The position numbers and the translations under genes were made by a program. From Roseateles chitinivorans (lineage in GTDB: Bacteria; Pseudomonadota; Gammaproteobacteria; Burkholderiales; Burkholderiaceae_C): a stretch of 50,279 bases of DNA. The stretch covers positions 1 through 50,279 of the forward strand of contig NZ_PEOG01000043.1 of the NCBI RefSeq assembly GCF_002761755.1, read 5' to 3'. The notes under the pieces were generated by a model that saw only the letters and a program-made list of their open reading frames with translations, did not search any database and was not told where the DNA came from. Shown piece by piece: positions 18,347-26,633 of the stretch; positions within the stretch are counted from its first letter, which is position 1, and every line of letters starts with the position of its first letter.

Positions 18347-18895
18347 TCAGAGCACGACGACCGCGTCCGGCAATTCATTGCGCGGCGGCGCGCCAGGATC
18401 GGGCGGGTAGTGCTCGGCGAGCAGGCGCTCCACCGCCTGGATCGCGTCCACCAGGCCCTGCTCGAAGCGGCCTTCGCGGAGCGATTGCCGCAGTCCGTCG
18501 ACGATGGCCTGCCATTGCGCCGCGCTGACGCGGCGGTTCAGGCCCCGGTCGGCCACGATCTCGATCGCGTGCTCCGCCAGCAGCAGGTAGACCAGCACGC
18601 CGTTGTTGTGCTCGGTGTCCCACACCCGCAGCTTGCCGAACAGCGCCAGCGCCCGCTGCCGCGCCGACAGGCCACGCCACAGGTAGCTGATCGGCAGGCT
18701 GGCCTCGACGCAGACCCGGATCTCGCCGGCATGACGCAACTCGCTCTCGGTGACCCGCGCGGACAGCCGGGCCATCGCCGCCGCCGGCAGCACGCGACGC
18801 ACGTCGGCCTCGTCCCAGAAGCGGTGGCGGAAGAATCGTCCCAGCCGGCTGGCGTCGCCAGCGTGGCGGGCCTCATGATCGGTCCGTCGGTTCAT
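18347..18895 (-). CDS. TPM-domain protein, C-terminal operon member
   Basis: 182 residues with a TPM-type (PF04536) domain: LSARVTESELRHAGEIRVCVEASL..., WDTEHNNGVLVYLLLAEHAIEIVADRGLNRRV and a helical end. It lacks a signal peptide; a short hydrophobic stretch (VLVYLLLAEHAIEIVA) is part of the domain. The ATG at 18895 overlaps the stop of the upstream Gly-rich TPM gene (TGATG), so the two are translationally coupled. Third gene of a LemA-TPM-TPM operon; such sets are common in proteobacteria and their function is unclear. Confidence 0.88.
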   Translation of the reverse strand: MNRRTDHEARHAGDASRLGRFFRHRFWDEADVRRVLPAAAMARLSARVTESELRHAGEIRVCVEASLPISYLWRGLSARQRALALFGKLRVWDTEHNNGVLVYLLLAEHAIEIVADRGLNRRVSAAQWQAIVDGLRQSLREGRFEQGLVDAIQAVERLLAEHYPPDPGAPPRNELPDAVVVL

Positions 18896-19911
18896 CACCA
18901 GTCTCCCGAGGCGCCACCGCCGCCGAAGTCTCCGCCGCCGCCGGACGAGAAGCCGCCACCGTCGCCGCCGCCCCAACTGCCACCACCACCACCGCCGCCA
19001 CCGCCCCAGATGATCGGCGGCACGATGCCGCCCGATCCGTGGGCGCTGCGCCGGTAGGCCCCGGAGGATCCGGCGCTGCGTCGCGCCGCGCCGATGCCGA
19101 GCACGCCGACCAGGATCAGCGAGGCGATCGCCGCACCGACGCCCAGCAGCAGGCTGCCGCTCAACCCCCAGCCCACCGCGCCGGCGCCCGCGCCGGTGAA
19201 GAGGCTGCCGATCTTGCGGCCGAAGATCGCGGTCAGCAGCGCGCCGGCGAGCGGCACGCCGAGGAACGCGATCATCGCGATCTCGCCCAGGTCGATGCCG
19301 TGGCCACCGGTCGGCTTCGAAGGCCGCTGGGTCGGCGCGGGCAGGTGCTCGCCGCGGATGCGGGCCTGCAGCGAGTCGATCGCCCGATTCAGTCCCCCGG
19401 CGTAGTCGCCGGCTTTGAAGGCGGGCGTGATGTCGCGCTCGATGATCTGGCGCGCGGCAAGGTCCGGCACCGCGCCCTCCAGCGCCTTGGCCGTCTGGAT
19501 GTTGATGCGGCGGTCGTTCTTGGCCACGACGATCAGCAGCCCGTCGCCGACCTCCCGGCGGCCGATCTTCCACTGGTCGCCGACCCGCTGCGCATAGGCC
19601 GCGATGTCCTCGGGCGCGGTCGTCGGCACCATCAGCACGACGATCTGCGGCCCGGCCTCGCGCTCGAAGGCGGCGAGCTTGGCATCGATCGCCTGTTGCT
19701 GCGCGACGCTCAGCGTGCCGGTCTGGTCGACGACGCGACCGCTGAGCGCAGGCACCGCCTGCACATCCTGCGCCCGCGCGCGCGGCAGCAGGCCGGCGCT
19801 CATCAGCAGGCCCAGACAGGCGAGCGCGAACAGCCGCAGCACCGCGGGCCAGCGCCCGACGCCGGCCTCGTTCATCGCCGGGAGTCGCGCCGCCACCGAG
19901 GCCGCCCGCAT
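18895..19911 (-). CDS. TPM-domain (YgcG-like) membrane protein with Gly-rich tail
   Basis: 338 residues. A signal peptide (cleavage near ARAQ), then a periplasmic TPM domain (LSGRVVDQTGTLSVAQQQAIDAKL...GPQIVVLMVPTTAPEDIAAYAQRVGDQWKIGRREVGDGLLIVVAKNDRRINIQTAKALEG), two hydrophobic helices and a very glycine-rich tail ending GGGASGDW, as in YgcG/Psb32 proteins. The start at 19911 is chosen for the GGAC site 10 bp after the LemA stop; M13 (19875) is possible. The operon with LemA suggests envelope maintenance, but no activity is established. Confidence 0.9.
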   Translation of the reverse strand: MRAASVAARLPAMNEAGVGRWPAVLRLFALACLGLLMSAGLLPRARAQDVQAVPALSGRVVDQTGTLSVAQQQAIDAKLAAFEREAGPQIVVLMVPTTAPEDIAAYAQRVGDQWKIGRREVGDGLLIVVAKNDRRINIQTAKALEGAVPDLAARQIIERDITPAFKAGDYAGGLNRAIDSLQARIRGEHLPAPTQRPSKPTGGHGIDLGEIAMIAFLGVPLAGALLTAIFGRKIGSLFTGAGAGAVGWGLSGSLLLGVGAAIASLILVGVLGIGAARRSAGSSGAYRRSAHGSGGIVPPIIWGGGGGGGGGSWGGGDGGGFSSGGGGDFGGGGASGDW

Positions 19912-19921
19912 GCGCGGGTCC

Positions 19922-20605
19922 TCAGTTCGACGCCGGCGAGGCGGCCGGCGCCGGCGTGGCGGGTGCCGTGGCCGGAGCGGGCTTGTCGAAGCTCACCGTC
20001 GGCGGCGCGGAGATCGCGGCCTCGTTCTGCACGGTGAAGTTGGGCTTGACCTCGTAGCCGAAGACTTTCGCCGTCAAGTTCGTGGGGAAGCGCCGCGTCA
20101 GCACGTTGTACTCCTGCACCGACTTGATGTAGCGGTTGCGGGCGACGGTGATGCGGTTCTCGGTGCCCTCGAGCTGCACGCGCAGGTCGCGGAAGCCCTG
20201 GTTGGCCTGCAGCTGCGGATAGCGCTCGCTGACGACCATCAGCCGGCTCAGCGCGCTGGAGAGCTCGCCCTGCGCGGCCTGGAACTTCTGCAGCGCGGCC
20301 GGGTCGCGCGCCAGCTCCGGCGTGACCTGGATGCTGGTGGCCTTGGCGCGGGCCTCGACGACCTTGGTCAGCGTCTCCTGCTCGAAGTTGGCCTCGCCCT
20401 TGACCGTGTTGACGATGTTGGGAATGAGGTCGCTGCGGCGCTGGTACTGGCTCAGCACCTCGGACCAGCTGGCGTTGACCTGCTCGTCGAGGCTCTGGAA
20501 TTCGTTGTAGCCGCAGCCGGTGAGCGCCAGGGGCGCGCCAACGATCAGCGTGGCGGCCGCTGCAGTGCGCGCGGCGGCAAGCAAACGGGACGGGGTCGAT
20601 GTCAT
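19922..20605 (-). CDS. LemA-family lipoprotein
   Basis: 227 residues from the ATG at 20605, which has a strong GGAGGAT ribosome site; upstream ATGs in frame are not supported. Lipobox LALTGC (C31), then the LemA pattern YNEFQSLDEQVNASWSEVLSQYQRRSDLIPNIVNTVKG, long helices, and RRFPTNLTAKVFGYEVKPNF. A proline/alanine-rich tail ends the protein. First gene of the minus-strand operon; it diverges from hemE with an 87-bp gap. Confidence 0.92.
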   Translation of the reverse strand: MTSTPSRLLAAARTAAAATLIVGAPLALTGCGYNEFQSLDEQVNASWSEVLSQYQRRSDLIPNIVNTVKGEANFEQETLTKVVEARAKATSIQVTPELARDPAALQKFQAAQGELSSALSRLMVVSERYPQLQANQGFRDLRVQLEGTENRITVARNRYIKSVQEYNVLTRRFPTNLTAKVFGYEVKPNFTVQNEAAISAPPTVSFDKPAPATAPATPAPAASPASN

Positions 20606-20655
20606 TCGCGGATCCTCCATATGCGCACCGGCATATCGTGTGCCAGCCACGGGAA

Positions 20656-20683
20656 TTCAAGAGCAGGGAGCCCCGAGGATAAT
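20656..20683 (+). promoter_or_regulatory. Putative hemE promoter (leaderless type)
   Basis: GATAAT (20678-20683) lies 9 bases before the hemE ATG at 20693, with a weak -35 TTCAAG (20656-20661) at 16 bp. No Shine-Dalgarno sequence can fit between the expected transcription start and the ATG. Confidence 0.5.
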
Positions 20684-20692
20684 CGCCCTCCC

Positions 20693-21787
20693 ATGAGCGC
20701 CCCCCTTCAGAACGACGTCTTCCTGCGCGCCTGCCTGCGCCAGCCCACCGAATACACCCCCGTCTGGCTGATGCGCCAGGCCGGCCGCTACCTGCCTGAA
20801 TACCGCGACACCCGCGCCAAGGCGGGCAGCTTCATGGGCCTGGCCACCAACACGGACTACGCGACCGAGGTCACGCTGCAGCCGCTGGAGCGCTATCCGC
20901 TGGACGCGGCCATTCTCTTTAGCGACATCCTGACCGTGCCGGACGCGATGGGCCTGGGCCTGTCGTTCGCGCAGGGCGAGGGCCCCAAGTTCGAGAAGGT
21001 CGTGCGCGATGAGGCGGCGGTGAACGCGCTGGCCGTGCCCGACATGGACAGACTGCGCTACGTCTTCGACGCGGTGAGCTCGATCCGCCGCGCGCTGAAC
21101 GGTCGCGTGCCGCTGATCGGCTTCTCCGGCAGTCCGTGGACGCTGGCCTGCTACATGGTGGAAGGCGGCGGCTCCGACGACTACCGCCACGTCAAGAGCC
21201 TGATGTACGCCCGCCCGGACCTGATGCATCGCATCCTGTCCATCAACGCCGACGCGGTCGCCGCCTACCTGAATGCGCAGATCGAGGCCGGCGCGCAGGC
21301 CGTGATGGTCTTCGACTCCTGGGGCGGCGTGCTGGCCGACGGCCAGTTCCAGCAGTTCAGCCTGGCCTACTCGCGCCGCGTGCTGGCGCAGCTCAAGGGC
21401 GAACATGACGGTCGACGCATTCCCAAGCTGCTGTTCACCAAGGGCGGCGGCCTGTGGCTGGACGAGATCGCGGACGCTGGCGCCGATGTCGTCGGCCTGG
21501 ACTGGACGGTGAACCTGGGCCGCGCGCGGGCGCAGGTGCAGGACCGCGTCGCGCTGCAGGGCAACCTCGATCCGAATGTGCTGTTCGCGCCGCCGGCCGC
21601 GGTGCGCGAGCAGGCGCGCGCGGTGCTCGACAGCTTCGGCGCGCCGCGCCGCGCGGATGGCGCATGGGGCGGCCATGTCTTCAACCTCGGCCATGGCATC
21701 AGCCAGTTCACGCCGCCGGAAAGCGTGGCCGAACTGGTCGACGAAGTGCACCGGCATTCGCGCAAACTGCGCGGCGAGGCGGCCTAG
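20693..21787 (+). CDS. hemE: Uroporphyrinogen decarboxylase
   Basis: 364 residues, standard for HemE. It removes four acetate carboxyls from uroporphyrinogen III to give coproporphyrinogen III in haem synthesis. Signature 1 is PVWLMRQAGRYLPEYR and signature 2 lies in GFSGSPWTLACYMVEGGGS; the conserved aspartate is in AILFSDILTVPDAMG, and the end has FNLGHGISQFTPPESV. No truncation. The message is probably leaderless. priA follows after a 318-bp gap. Confidence 0.98.
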   Translation: MSAPLQNDVFLRACLRQPTEYTPVWLMRQAGRYLPEYRDTRAKAGSFMGLATNTDYATEVTLQPLERYPLDAAILFSDILTVPDAMGLGLSFAQGEGPKFEKVVRDEAAVNALAVPDMDRLRYVFDAVSSIRRALNGRVPLIGFSGSPWTLACYMVEGGGSDDYRHVKSLMYARPDLMHRILSINADAVAAYLNAQIEAGAQAVMVFDSWGGVLADGQFQQFSLAYSRRVLAQLKGEHDGRRIPKLLFTKGGGLWLDEIADAGADVVGLDWTVNLGRARAQVQDRVALQGNLDPNVLFAPPAAVREQARAVLDSFGAPRRADGAWGGHVFNLGHGISQFTPPESVAELVDEVHRHSRKLRGEAA

Positions 21788-22105
21788 TTATCCCCAAATC
21801 CGTGCATGTCACCCAAACGCAGCACATGCGCCGGCCTGCAGCTAGGGCTTTCCCCGATGGGCGCGTAAGTCGTTGATTCCAAAGGGGAGGCAGTGTTTCC
21901 CCGGAATTTGACGCCGACAGCCCCTCGCGGCGGCAATCCCGCCGGCCTCGAAAATCCCGGGACGTTTCCCACAAAGTTATCCACAGGCTGTCGACCCCGT
22001 TGTGAACACCGTTGGAAATCAGGCACTTGGCGCGTTTTCCTCATGGCCGATGGAGGCCGCAGGCGACGCCGCGACGGGACGCGAACGATCCAGAGGACGC
22101 GCCCG
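21788..22105 (+). other. 318-bp hemE-priA intergenic region with DnaA-box-like sites
   Basis: No gene visible. A consensus DnaA box TTATCCACA lies at 21977-21985 and a one-mismatch copy TTATCCCCA at 21788-21796, directly after the hemE stop. The stretch is richer in A+T than its surroundings and has several TTTCCCC/GGGGA motifs. There is no box cluster or 13-mer array, so it is not an origin; control of priA by DnaA is conceivable. A GAGGA site at 22093-22097 supports the priA start at 22106. Confidence 0.5.
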
Positions 22106-24211
22106 ATGAGCGAAGCGCCGCCCTCACGCCGGGTGCGGGTCGCCGTGGAGGCGCCGCAGCACAGCGGGCTGACCGGACCGCTGGACTACCTCGGGCCGCA
22201 AGACTTGACCCCGGGCACCCTGGTGCATGTGACGCTGGGCCGCCGGGACGTGATGGGGCTGGTGTGGGACGACCTGGCCGAGGGCCAGGACTTGCCCGAG
22301 GACGAACGCCTGCCCGAATCGGAACTGCGCCCGGTGGGCGAGGCGCTCGATGCGCTGCCGCCGCTGTCCGACCGCTGGCGGCGACTGGTGGAATTCGCCG
22401 CGAGCTATTACCAGCGCAGCATCGGCGAACTGGCGCTGGCGGTGCTGCCGCCGCAGCTGCGGGACCTGGATGCCAAGCAGCTGCAGGCCCGGCTGAAGAA
22501 GCTGGACAAGGCCGACGCGGCCGCGGCGACGCAAGCAGCGGCCGCGCCGATCACGCCCGCTGACCGTCCCGCGCTGACCGCCCAGCAGCAGGCGGCGCTC
22601 GACGCCGTCCTGGAACTGGCGGGTCGAGAGGCCCCCCAGCCAGCGCTGCTCTGGGGCCTGACCGGCAGCGGCAAGACCGAGATCTACCTGCGCGCCGCCG
22701 AGGCCGCGCTCGAGCGCGGCCAGCAGGTGCTGGTGCTGGTGCCCGAGATCAACCTGACGCCGCAGCTCGAGGCGCGTTTCGCCGAGCGCTTCGCCGGCCA
22801 CGCGATCGTGTCGCTGCACAGCGGGCTCACGCCGGCGCAGCGCCTGCGCCACTGGCTCGCGGCACACCTGGGCCGTGCGCAGCTGGTGCTGGGCACGCGG
22901 CTGGCGGTCTTCGCGTCGATGCCGCGGCTTGGACTGATCGTCGTCGACGAGGAGCACGACCCCTCCTACAAACAGCAGGACGGCGCGCGCTACTCGGCGC
23001 GGGACCTGGCGGTCTACCGCGGCCACCTGGAGAAGGTCCCGGTGCTGCTGGGCTCGGCGACGCCCTCGCTGGAGAGCTGGCAGCATGCCCTCGGCGGCCG
23101 CTACCGACGCATCGACCTGACCGAGCGCATCGGCGGCGGCGCGTTGCCGCGGGTGCGGCTGTTCGACATGAACCGGCTCGAGCGCAAGAAGGGCGTCACC
23201 ACCACGCTGTCGGTGCCGCTGCTGGACGCGCTGCGCAAGCGGCTCGATCGCGGCGAGCAGAGCCTGGTCTTCCTGAACCGCCGCGGCTACGCGCCGGTGC
23301 TGCATTGCGACCAGTGCAACTGGAAGAGCGACTGCCCGCATTGCAGCGCGCATCAGGTCTTCCACAAGGAGGACCGCACGCTGCGCTGCCACCACTGCGG
23401 CGTGTCGGCCCGCGTGCCGCGTGCCTGTCCGTCCTGCGGCAATCCGGACATCGCGCCGCTGGGACGCGGCACCGAGCGCCTGGAGGAGCAGCTCGCGCTG
23501 GCGCTGCCCGGCGCACGCGTGGCCCGCATCGACGCCGACACCACCAAGCTCAAGGGCAGCCTCGAATCGCAGCTGGCCGCGGTGCATGAAGGCGATGTCG
23601 ACATCCTGGTCGGCACGCAGATGGTGGCCAAGGGACACGACTTCCGCCGCATCACGCTGGTCGCGGCGGTGAACCCGGACGGCGCGCTGTTCAGCAGCGA
23701 CTTCCGCGCGCCGGAGCGGCTCTTCTCGCTGCTGATGCAGGCGGGCGGGCGCGCGGGCCGTGACGCGGCGCAGGCCGCCGCCAGCGAGATGTGGGTGCAG
23801 ACCTGGTATCCCGAGCACGCGCTCTACCAGTCGCTGCAGAAGCACGATTACGAGGCCTTCGCGTCGAGCCAGCTGCATGAGCGCATGTCGGCCAACCTGC
23901 CGCCGTTCGCGCATCTGGCGCTGGTGCGCGCGGAAGGGCGCAGCGTCGAGGCCGCGCGTGACTTCCTGACCGCGGCGCAGGAGGCGGCGCAGGCGCTGCC
24001 CCTGTCGCTCGGGCTGCTGCTGTATCCGCCGGTGCCGATGGCGGTGGCGCGGGTCGCGGACAGCGAGCGCTTCCAGATGCTGATCGAGGCCGGCAGCCGC
24101 GCGCAGCTGCAGCGCTTCCTGCGGGCCTGGCTGCCCGAGCTGCACGCGCTCAAGCGCCGTCAGAAGGGGCTGACGCGCTGGGCGGTGGACGTCGATCCGC
24201 TGGCGATCTGA
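22106..24211 (+). CDS. priA: Primosomal protein N' (replication restart helicase)
   Basis: 701 residues from the ATG at 22106 with GAGGA upstream; the in-frame extension back to 21893 is non-conserved. An N-terminal 3'-DNA-binding domain is followed by helicase motifs: Walker A GLTGSGKT (184-191), DEEH box (281-284), LLGSATPSLES (motif III). A zinc region of eight cysteines follows (C401, C404, C410, C413, C428, C431, C441, C444), then motif VI LLMQAGGRAGRDA. It reloads the replisome at stalled forks. Ends convergent with the REC-Hpt gene. Confidence 0.97.
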   Translation: MSEAPPSRRVRVAVEAPQHSGLTGPLDYLGPQDLTPGTLVHVTLGRRDVMGLVWDDLAEGQDLPEDERLPESELRPVGEALDALPPLSDRWRRLVEFAASYYQRSIGELALAVLPPQLRDLDAKQLQARLKKLDKADAAAATQAAAAPITPADRPALTAQQQAALDAVLELAGREAPQPALLWGLTGSGKTEIYLRAAEAALERGQQVLVLVPEINLTPQLEARFAERFAGHAIVSLHSGLTPAQRLRHWLAAHLGRAQLVLGTRLAVFASMPRLGLIVVDEEHDPSYKQQDGARYSARDLAVYRGHLEKVPVLLGSATPSLESWQHALGGRYRRIDLTERIGGGALPRVRLFDMNRLERKKGVTTTLSVPLLDALRKRLDRGEQSLVFLNRRGYAPVLHCDQCNWKSDCPHCSAHQVFHKEDRTLRCHHCGVSARVPRACPSCGNPDIAPLGRGTERLEEQLALALPGARVARIDADTTKLKGSLESQLAAVHEGDVDILVGTQMVAKGHDFRRITLVAAVNPDGALFSSDFRAPERLFSLLMQAGGRAGRDAAQAAASEMWVQTWYPEHALYQSLQKHDYEAFASSQLHERMSANLPPFAHLALVRAEGRSVEAARDFLTAAQEAAQALPLSLGLLLYPPVPMAVARVADSERFQMLIEAGSRAQLQRFLRAWLPELHALKRRQKGLTRWAVDVDPLAI

Positions 24212-24212
24212 G

Positions 24213-24243
24213 GCGCCTGCGGGCACCGCTTCACAGCAGGCGC
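24213..24243. terminator. Inverted repeat at the priA / REC-Hpt convergent junction
   Basis: GCGCCTGC (24213-24220) and GCAGGCGC (24236-24243) form a perfect 8-bp stem with a 15-base loop; the right arm lies in the last codons of the minus-strand gene. No T-run. Confidence 0.5.
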
Positions 24244-24953
24244 GCGAGCGCGTCCTCGAGCACCGGCCAAGCGGCGCGCACCGCGGCCAGCGCGTCTTCC
24301 GAACCGGAGGCGGCTTCCAGCGCATCCAGCTCGAGTTGGCGCGCCACCTCGGCGGCGTCGGCGTGGCCCAGCGTCAGCAGCACGCTCTTGAGGCTGTGCG
24401 CGAGGTGGCGGAGCTTCACATGCTCGCCTCGCTCGCAGGCGCTGCGGCCGCTGGCGATGTCGATCGGGAACTGCAGCCTGCAGCGCGCCAGGAACGCCTG
24501 GTACAGCGCGGCATTGCCGCCGAAGTACTGCTCGATCGCGGCGCGATGGATCGACGGCATCGCCGCAGGTTGCGGCGGTGCGTCGCGCAGGCCGTCCAGG
24601 CAGGACTGCAGGTCCGCCAGCGAGCAGGGCTTGGACAGGAAACGCGTCACGCCCAGCGTCTCGAGCTGCTCGCGCACCGTCGGATTCAGGCCGGCGCTGA
24701 ACACGGCCAGCCGCGCGTTGCCGCGCAGCTCGGGCCGCTGCTTGAGCGTCTGCAGCAAGTCCAGCCCGTGCCGGCCAGGCAGCATCAGGTCGCTGATGAC
24801 GAGGTCGAAACTCTGCGTCGCCAGTGCCAGCAGCGCTTCGTCGACCGAGATGCAGGCTTGCAGGCGCACCTCGTCGTCCTCCAGCGCCATCGCGACGAAG
24901 CGCTGCAGCGTGGTGTCGTCCTCCACCAGGAGGACCCGGATGCGGGTGGCCAT
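24231..24953 (-). CDS. Response regulator receiver-Hpt fusion protein
   Basis: 240 residues. Residues 1-125 form a receiver domain: acidic pocket E11/D12/D13, phospho-acceptor D55 in VISDLMLPG, and K108 in FLSKP. Residues about 133-240 form a histidine phosphotransfer domain with H186 in LRHLAHSLKS and a glycine ten residues later. No output domain. It can take phosphate from a kinase and hand it to another receiver. It is the downstream partner of the HTH-REC gene (2-bp gap) and convergent with priA. Confidence 0.92.
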   Translation of the reverse strand: MATRIRVLLVEDDTTLQRFVAMALEDDEVRLQACISVDEALLALATQSFDLVISDLMLPGRHGLDLLQTLKQRPELRGNARLAVFSAGLNPTVREQLETLGVTRFLSKPCSLADLQSCLDGLRDAPPQPAAMPSIHRAAIEQYFGGNAALYQAFLARCRLQFPIDIASGRSACERGEHVKLRHLAHSLKSVLLTLGHADAAEVARQLELDALEAASGSEDALAAVRAAWPVLEDALARLL

Positions 24954-24955
24954 GC

Positions 24956-25603
24956 TCAGCCGGCGAATTGCGGCTGACGGGCCTGGATGCGCTGGACAGC
25001 CGCCGCGAGCAGCGGTGGCAGATCGGTGACGAGCCGCGGCTTGTGCACCAGCGGCAGGCCGGCGAGCGCGAACGCGTAAGGCGAGCGCTGCTGTTCGTCC
25101 AGCGCGGTGACGAAAATCAGCTCGCTGCTGGCGAATTGCGGCTGCGAGCGCAGGCTGGTCACCAGCGCCGCGCCGTCGATGCCGGGCAGCAGGATGTCGA
25201 CCAGCAGGATCTCCGGCTGCAGCTGCCCGTACATCACCAGGCCGCCGATGCCGTCGTTGGCCGTGTGCAGGTCGAGGTCGGGGAACTCCTGCTGCGCGAG
25301 CAGCATCACCAGGTTCTGGTAATGGACCGAGTCCTCGATGAGCAGCGCTTTCAGCCGCTGCGGCGCGCCGTCGGCGGGCGCCAGTTCGGCGGGTTTGGTC
25401 GGCGCGAGGCCCCGGCCGGTCAGCCAGGCGTCGAGCGAGGCCCGCAGGATGCGCCGGTGACCGCCCGGGGTACGCCAGGCTTGCAGTTCCCCGCGATCGA
25501 CCATCAGCTGTACCGATCGGACCGCCATGCCGAGGCGCTGCGCGACTTCGCGGGTGCTGAAGTCCTCTTGCATGTCGTCAGGGGTCCGGGCAATGGCAGT
25601 CAT
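24956..25603 (-). CDS. Response regulator with N-terminal excisionase/MerR-type HTH and C-terminal receiver
   Basis: 215 residues from the ATG at 25603 (start without clear RBS; M11 is the alternative). Residues 14-62 are a MerR/excisionase-like helix-turn-helix (FSTREVAQRLGMAVRSVQLMVDRGELQAW...GGHRRI). After a proline-rich linker, residues 84-210 form a receiver: E90/D91, D136 in LLVDILLPG, T166 and K188 in LVHKPR. The order HTH then REC is the reverse of standard regulators. It is probably the DNA-binding output of the relay encoded here and may control the divergent promoter. Confidence 0.9.
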   Translation of the reverse strand: MTAIARTPDDMQEDFSTREVAQRLGMAVRSVQLMVDRGELQAWRTPGGHRRILRASLDAWLTGRGLAPTKPAELAPADGAPQRLKALLIEDSVHYQNLVMLLAQQEFPDLDLHTANDGIGGLVMYGQLQPEILLVDILLPGIDGAALVTSLRSQPQFASSELIFVTALDEQQRSPYAFALAGLPLVHKPRLVTDLPPLLAAAVQRIQARQPQFAG

Positions 25604-25760
25604 GAGTCGATTTTGCCGAATTTCCCAAACTTTTAGGTGGGCAATATCCCCATTAATAAGCGATAAAACTGATAGTCGATGTGACATCCGTGGGAGATCG
25701 GGGCATCCCTTGCGGTCCGGTGGGGCGAACTCTGGTGCAATCCGGGTCCGAGGAGATGCG
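25604..25760. promoter_or_regulatory. AT-rich divergent promoter region of the phosphorelay locus
   Basis: 157 bp between the HTH-REC gene and the solute-binding-protein gene. The segment 25608-25680 is the most A+T-rich stretch nearby (for example TTAATAAGCGATAAAACTGATAG), and AGTCGAT appears at both ends of it. I cannot assign -35/-10 pairs with confidence. An AGGAG ribosome site precedes the ATG at 25761. Confidence 0.45.
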
Positions 25761-26618
25761 ATGACGATGCGAAGGACCGGATGGGCCATGGCGGGCCGGC
25801 TTGCCGTGATGACGGCGGCCGTGGGGCTGCTTGCGGCCGCGCCGGCCGTGCGCGGCGCCCCGACGGCGTCCGCGCCGACCGCCATGCCGAGCGCCGGCGG
25901 CACGCTGCAGCGGGTCCAGTCCAGCGGCGTGCTGCGGGTCTGCATCTGGCCGGACTACTACGGCATCACCTACCGCCATCCGCGCGACGAGACGCTCAGC
26001 GGCCTGGACATCGATCTCTCCAACGAGCTCGCCAAGGACCTGGGCGTGCGCCTGCGCTATGTCGAGTCCTCGTTCCAGCGCCTGATTCCGGATCTCGAAG
26101 GGGACCGCTGCGACGTGGCGATGTTCGCGGTGGCCGTGCTGCCGCAGCGCAAGGCGGCGCTGGCCTTCACCCAGCCCTACCTGCAGAGCGACATCTACGC
26201 GATCGCGAGCCGCGCGAGCCGGGTCGTCAAGCGCTGGGAGGACATCGACCAGCCGGGCGTGGTGGTCGCCGTGCAGGCGGGCACCTCGATGGAGCAGGTG
26301 ATGCGCGAGGCGCTCAAGCGCGCGCGGCTCCTGATCGTCCAGCCGCCGGCGACGCGCGAACGGGAACTGGAGTCGGGCCGGGCCGACGTCTTCATGACCG
26401 ACTACCCCTACAGCCGGCGGCTGCTCGACAACGCCGACTGGGCGCATCTGATCGCGCCGCCCAAACCCTTCCATGTCCTGCCGTATGCCTACGCGATCCG
26501 GCGCGGCGATGCGGCCTGGCTGGTGCGACTCGACGAGTTCGTCGCGCGCATCAAGCGCGACGGCCGGCTGCGGGCCGCGGCGGAGCGTCACGGGCTGGGC
26601 GCGATCGTGGTGCCCTGA
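25761..26618 (+). CDS. Periplasmic amino-acid-type solute-binding protein (SBP_bac_3)
   Basis: 285 residues from the ATG at 25761 (AGGAG upstream). Signal peptide (AVGLLAAAPAVRGA), then a type II periplasmic-binding fold: SGVLRVCIWPDYYGITYR, SGLDIDLSNELAKDLGV, LEGDRCDVAMFAVAVLPQRKAALAFTQPYL and GRADVFMTDYPYSRRLL. No ABC permease or ATPase gene is nearby. The gene is 15 bp upstream of a sensor kinase, so the protein more probably reports ligand binding to the kinase than feeds a transporter; inference from context. Confidence 0.9.
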   Translation: MTMRRTGWAMAGRLAVMTAAVGLLAAAPAVRGAPTASAPTAMPSAGGTLQRVQSSGVLRVCIWPDYYGITYRHPRDETLSGLDIDLSNELAKDLGVRLRYVESSFQRLIPDLEGDRCDVAMFAVAVLPQRKAALAFTQPYLQSDIYAIASRASRVVKRWEDIDQPGVVVAVQAGTSMEQVMREALKRARLLIVQPPATRERELESGRADVFMTDYPYSRRLLDNADWAHLIAPPKPFHVLPYAYAIRRGDAAWLVRLDEFVARIKRDGRLRAAAERHGLGAIVVP

Positions 26619-26633
26619 GGCGGAGTCTCGGCG

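Noticed and set aside
18895..19150. Glycine-rich repeat as an assembly artefact or mobile repeat
   Set aside because: Glycine-rich tails are a normal property of YgcG-like TPM proteins, and the reading frame is intact through it.
21788..22105. Replication origin
   Set aside because: Only one consensus and one near-consensus DnaA box, no AT-rich unwinding repeats and no dnaA/dnaN/parAB neighbours.
22041..22106. Earlier priA start near 22043
   Set aside because: The extra residues are an arginine-rich non-conserved stretch; the ATG at 22106 has a GAGGA site and begins just before the conserved N-terminal domain.
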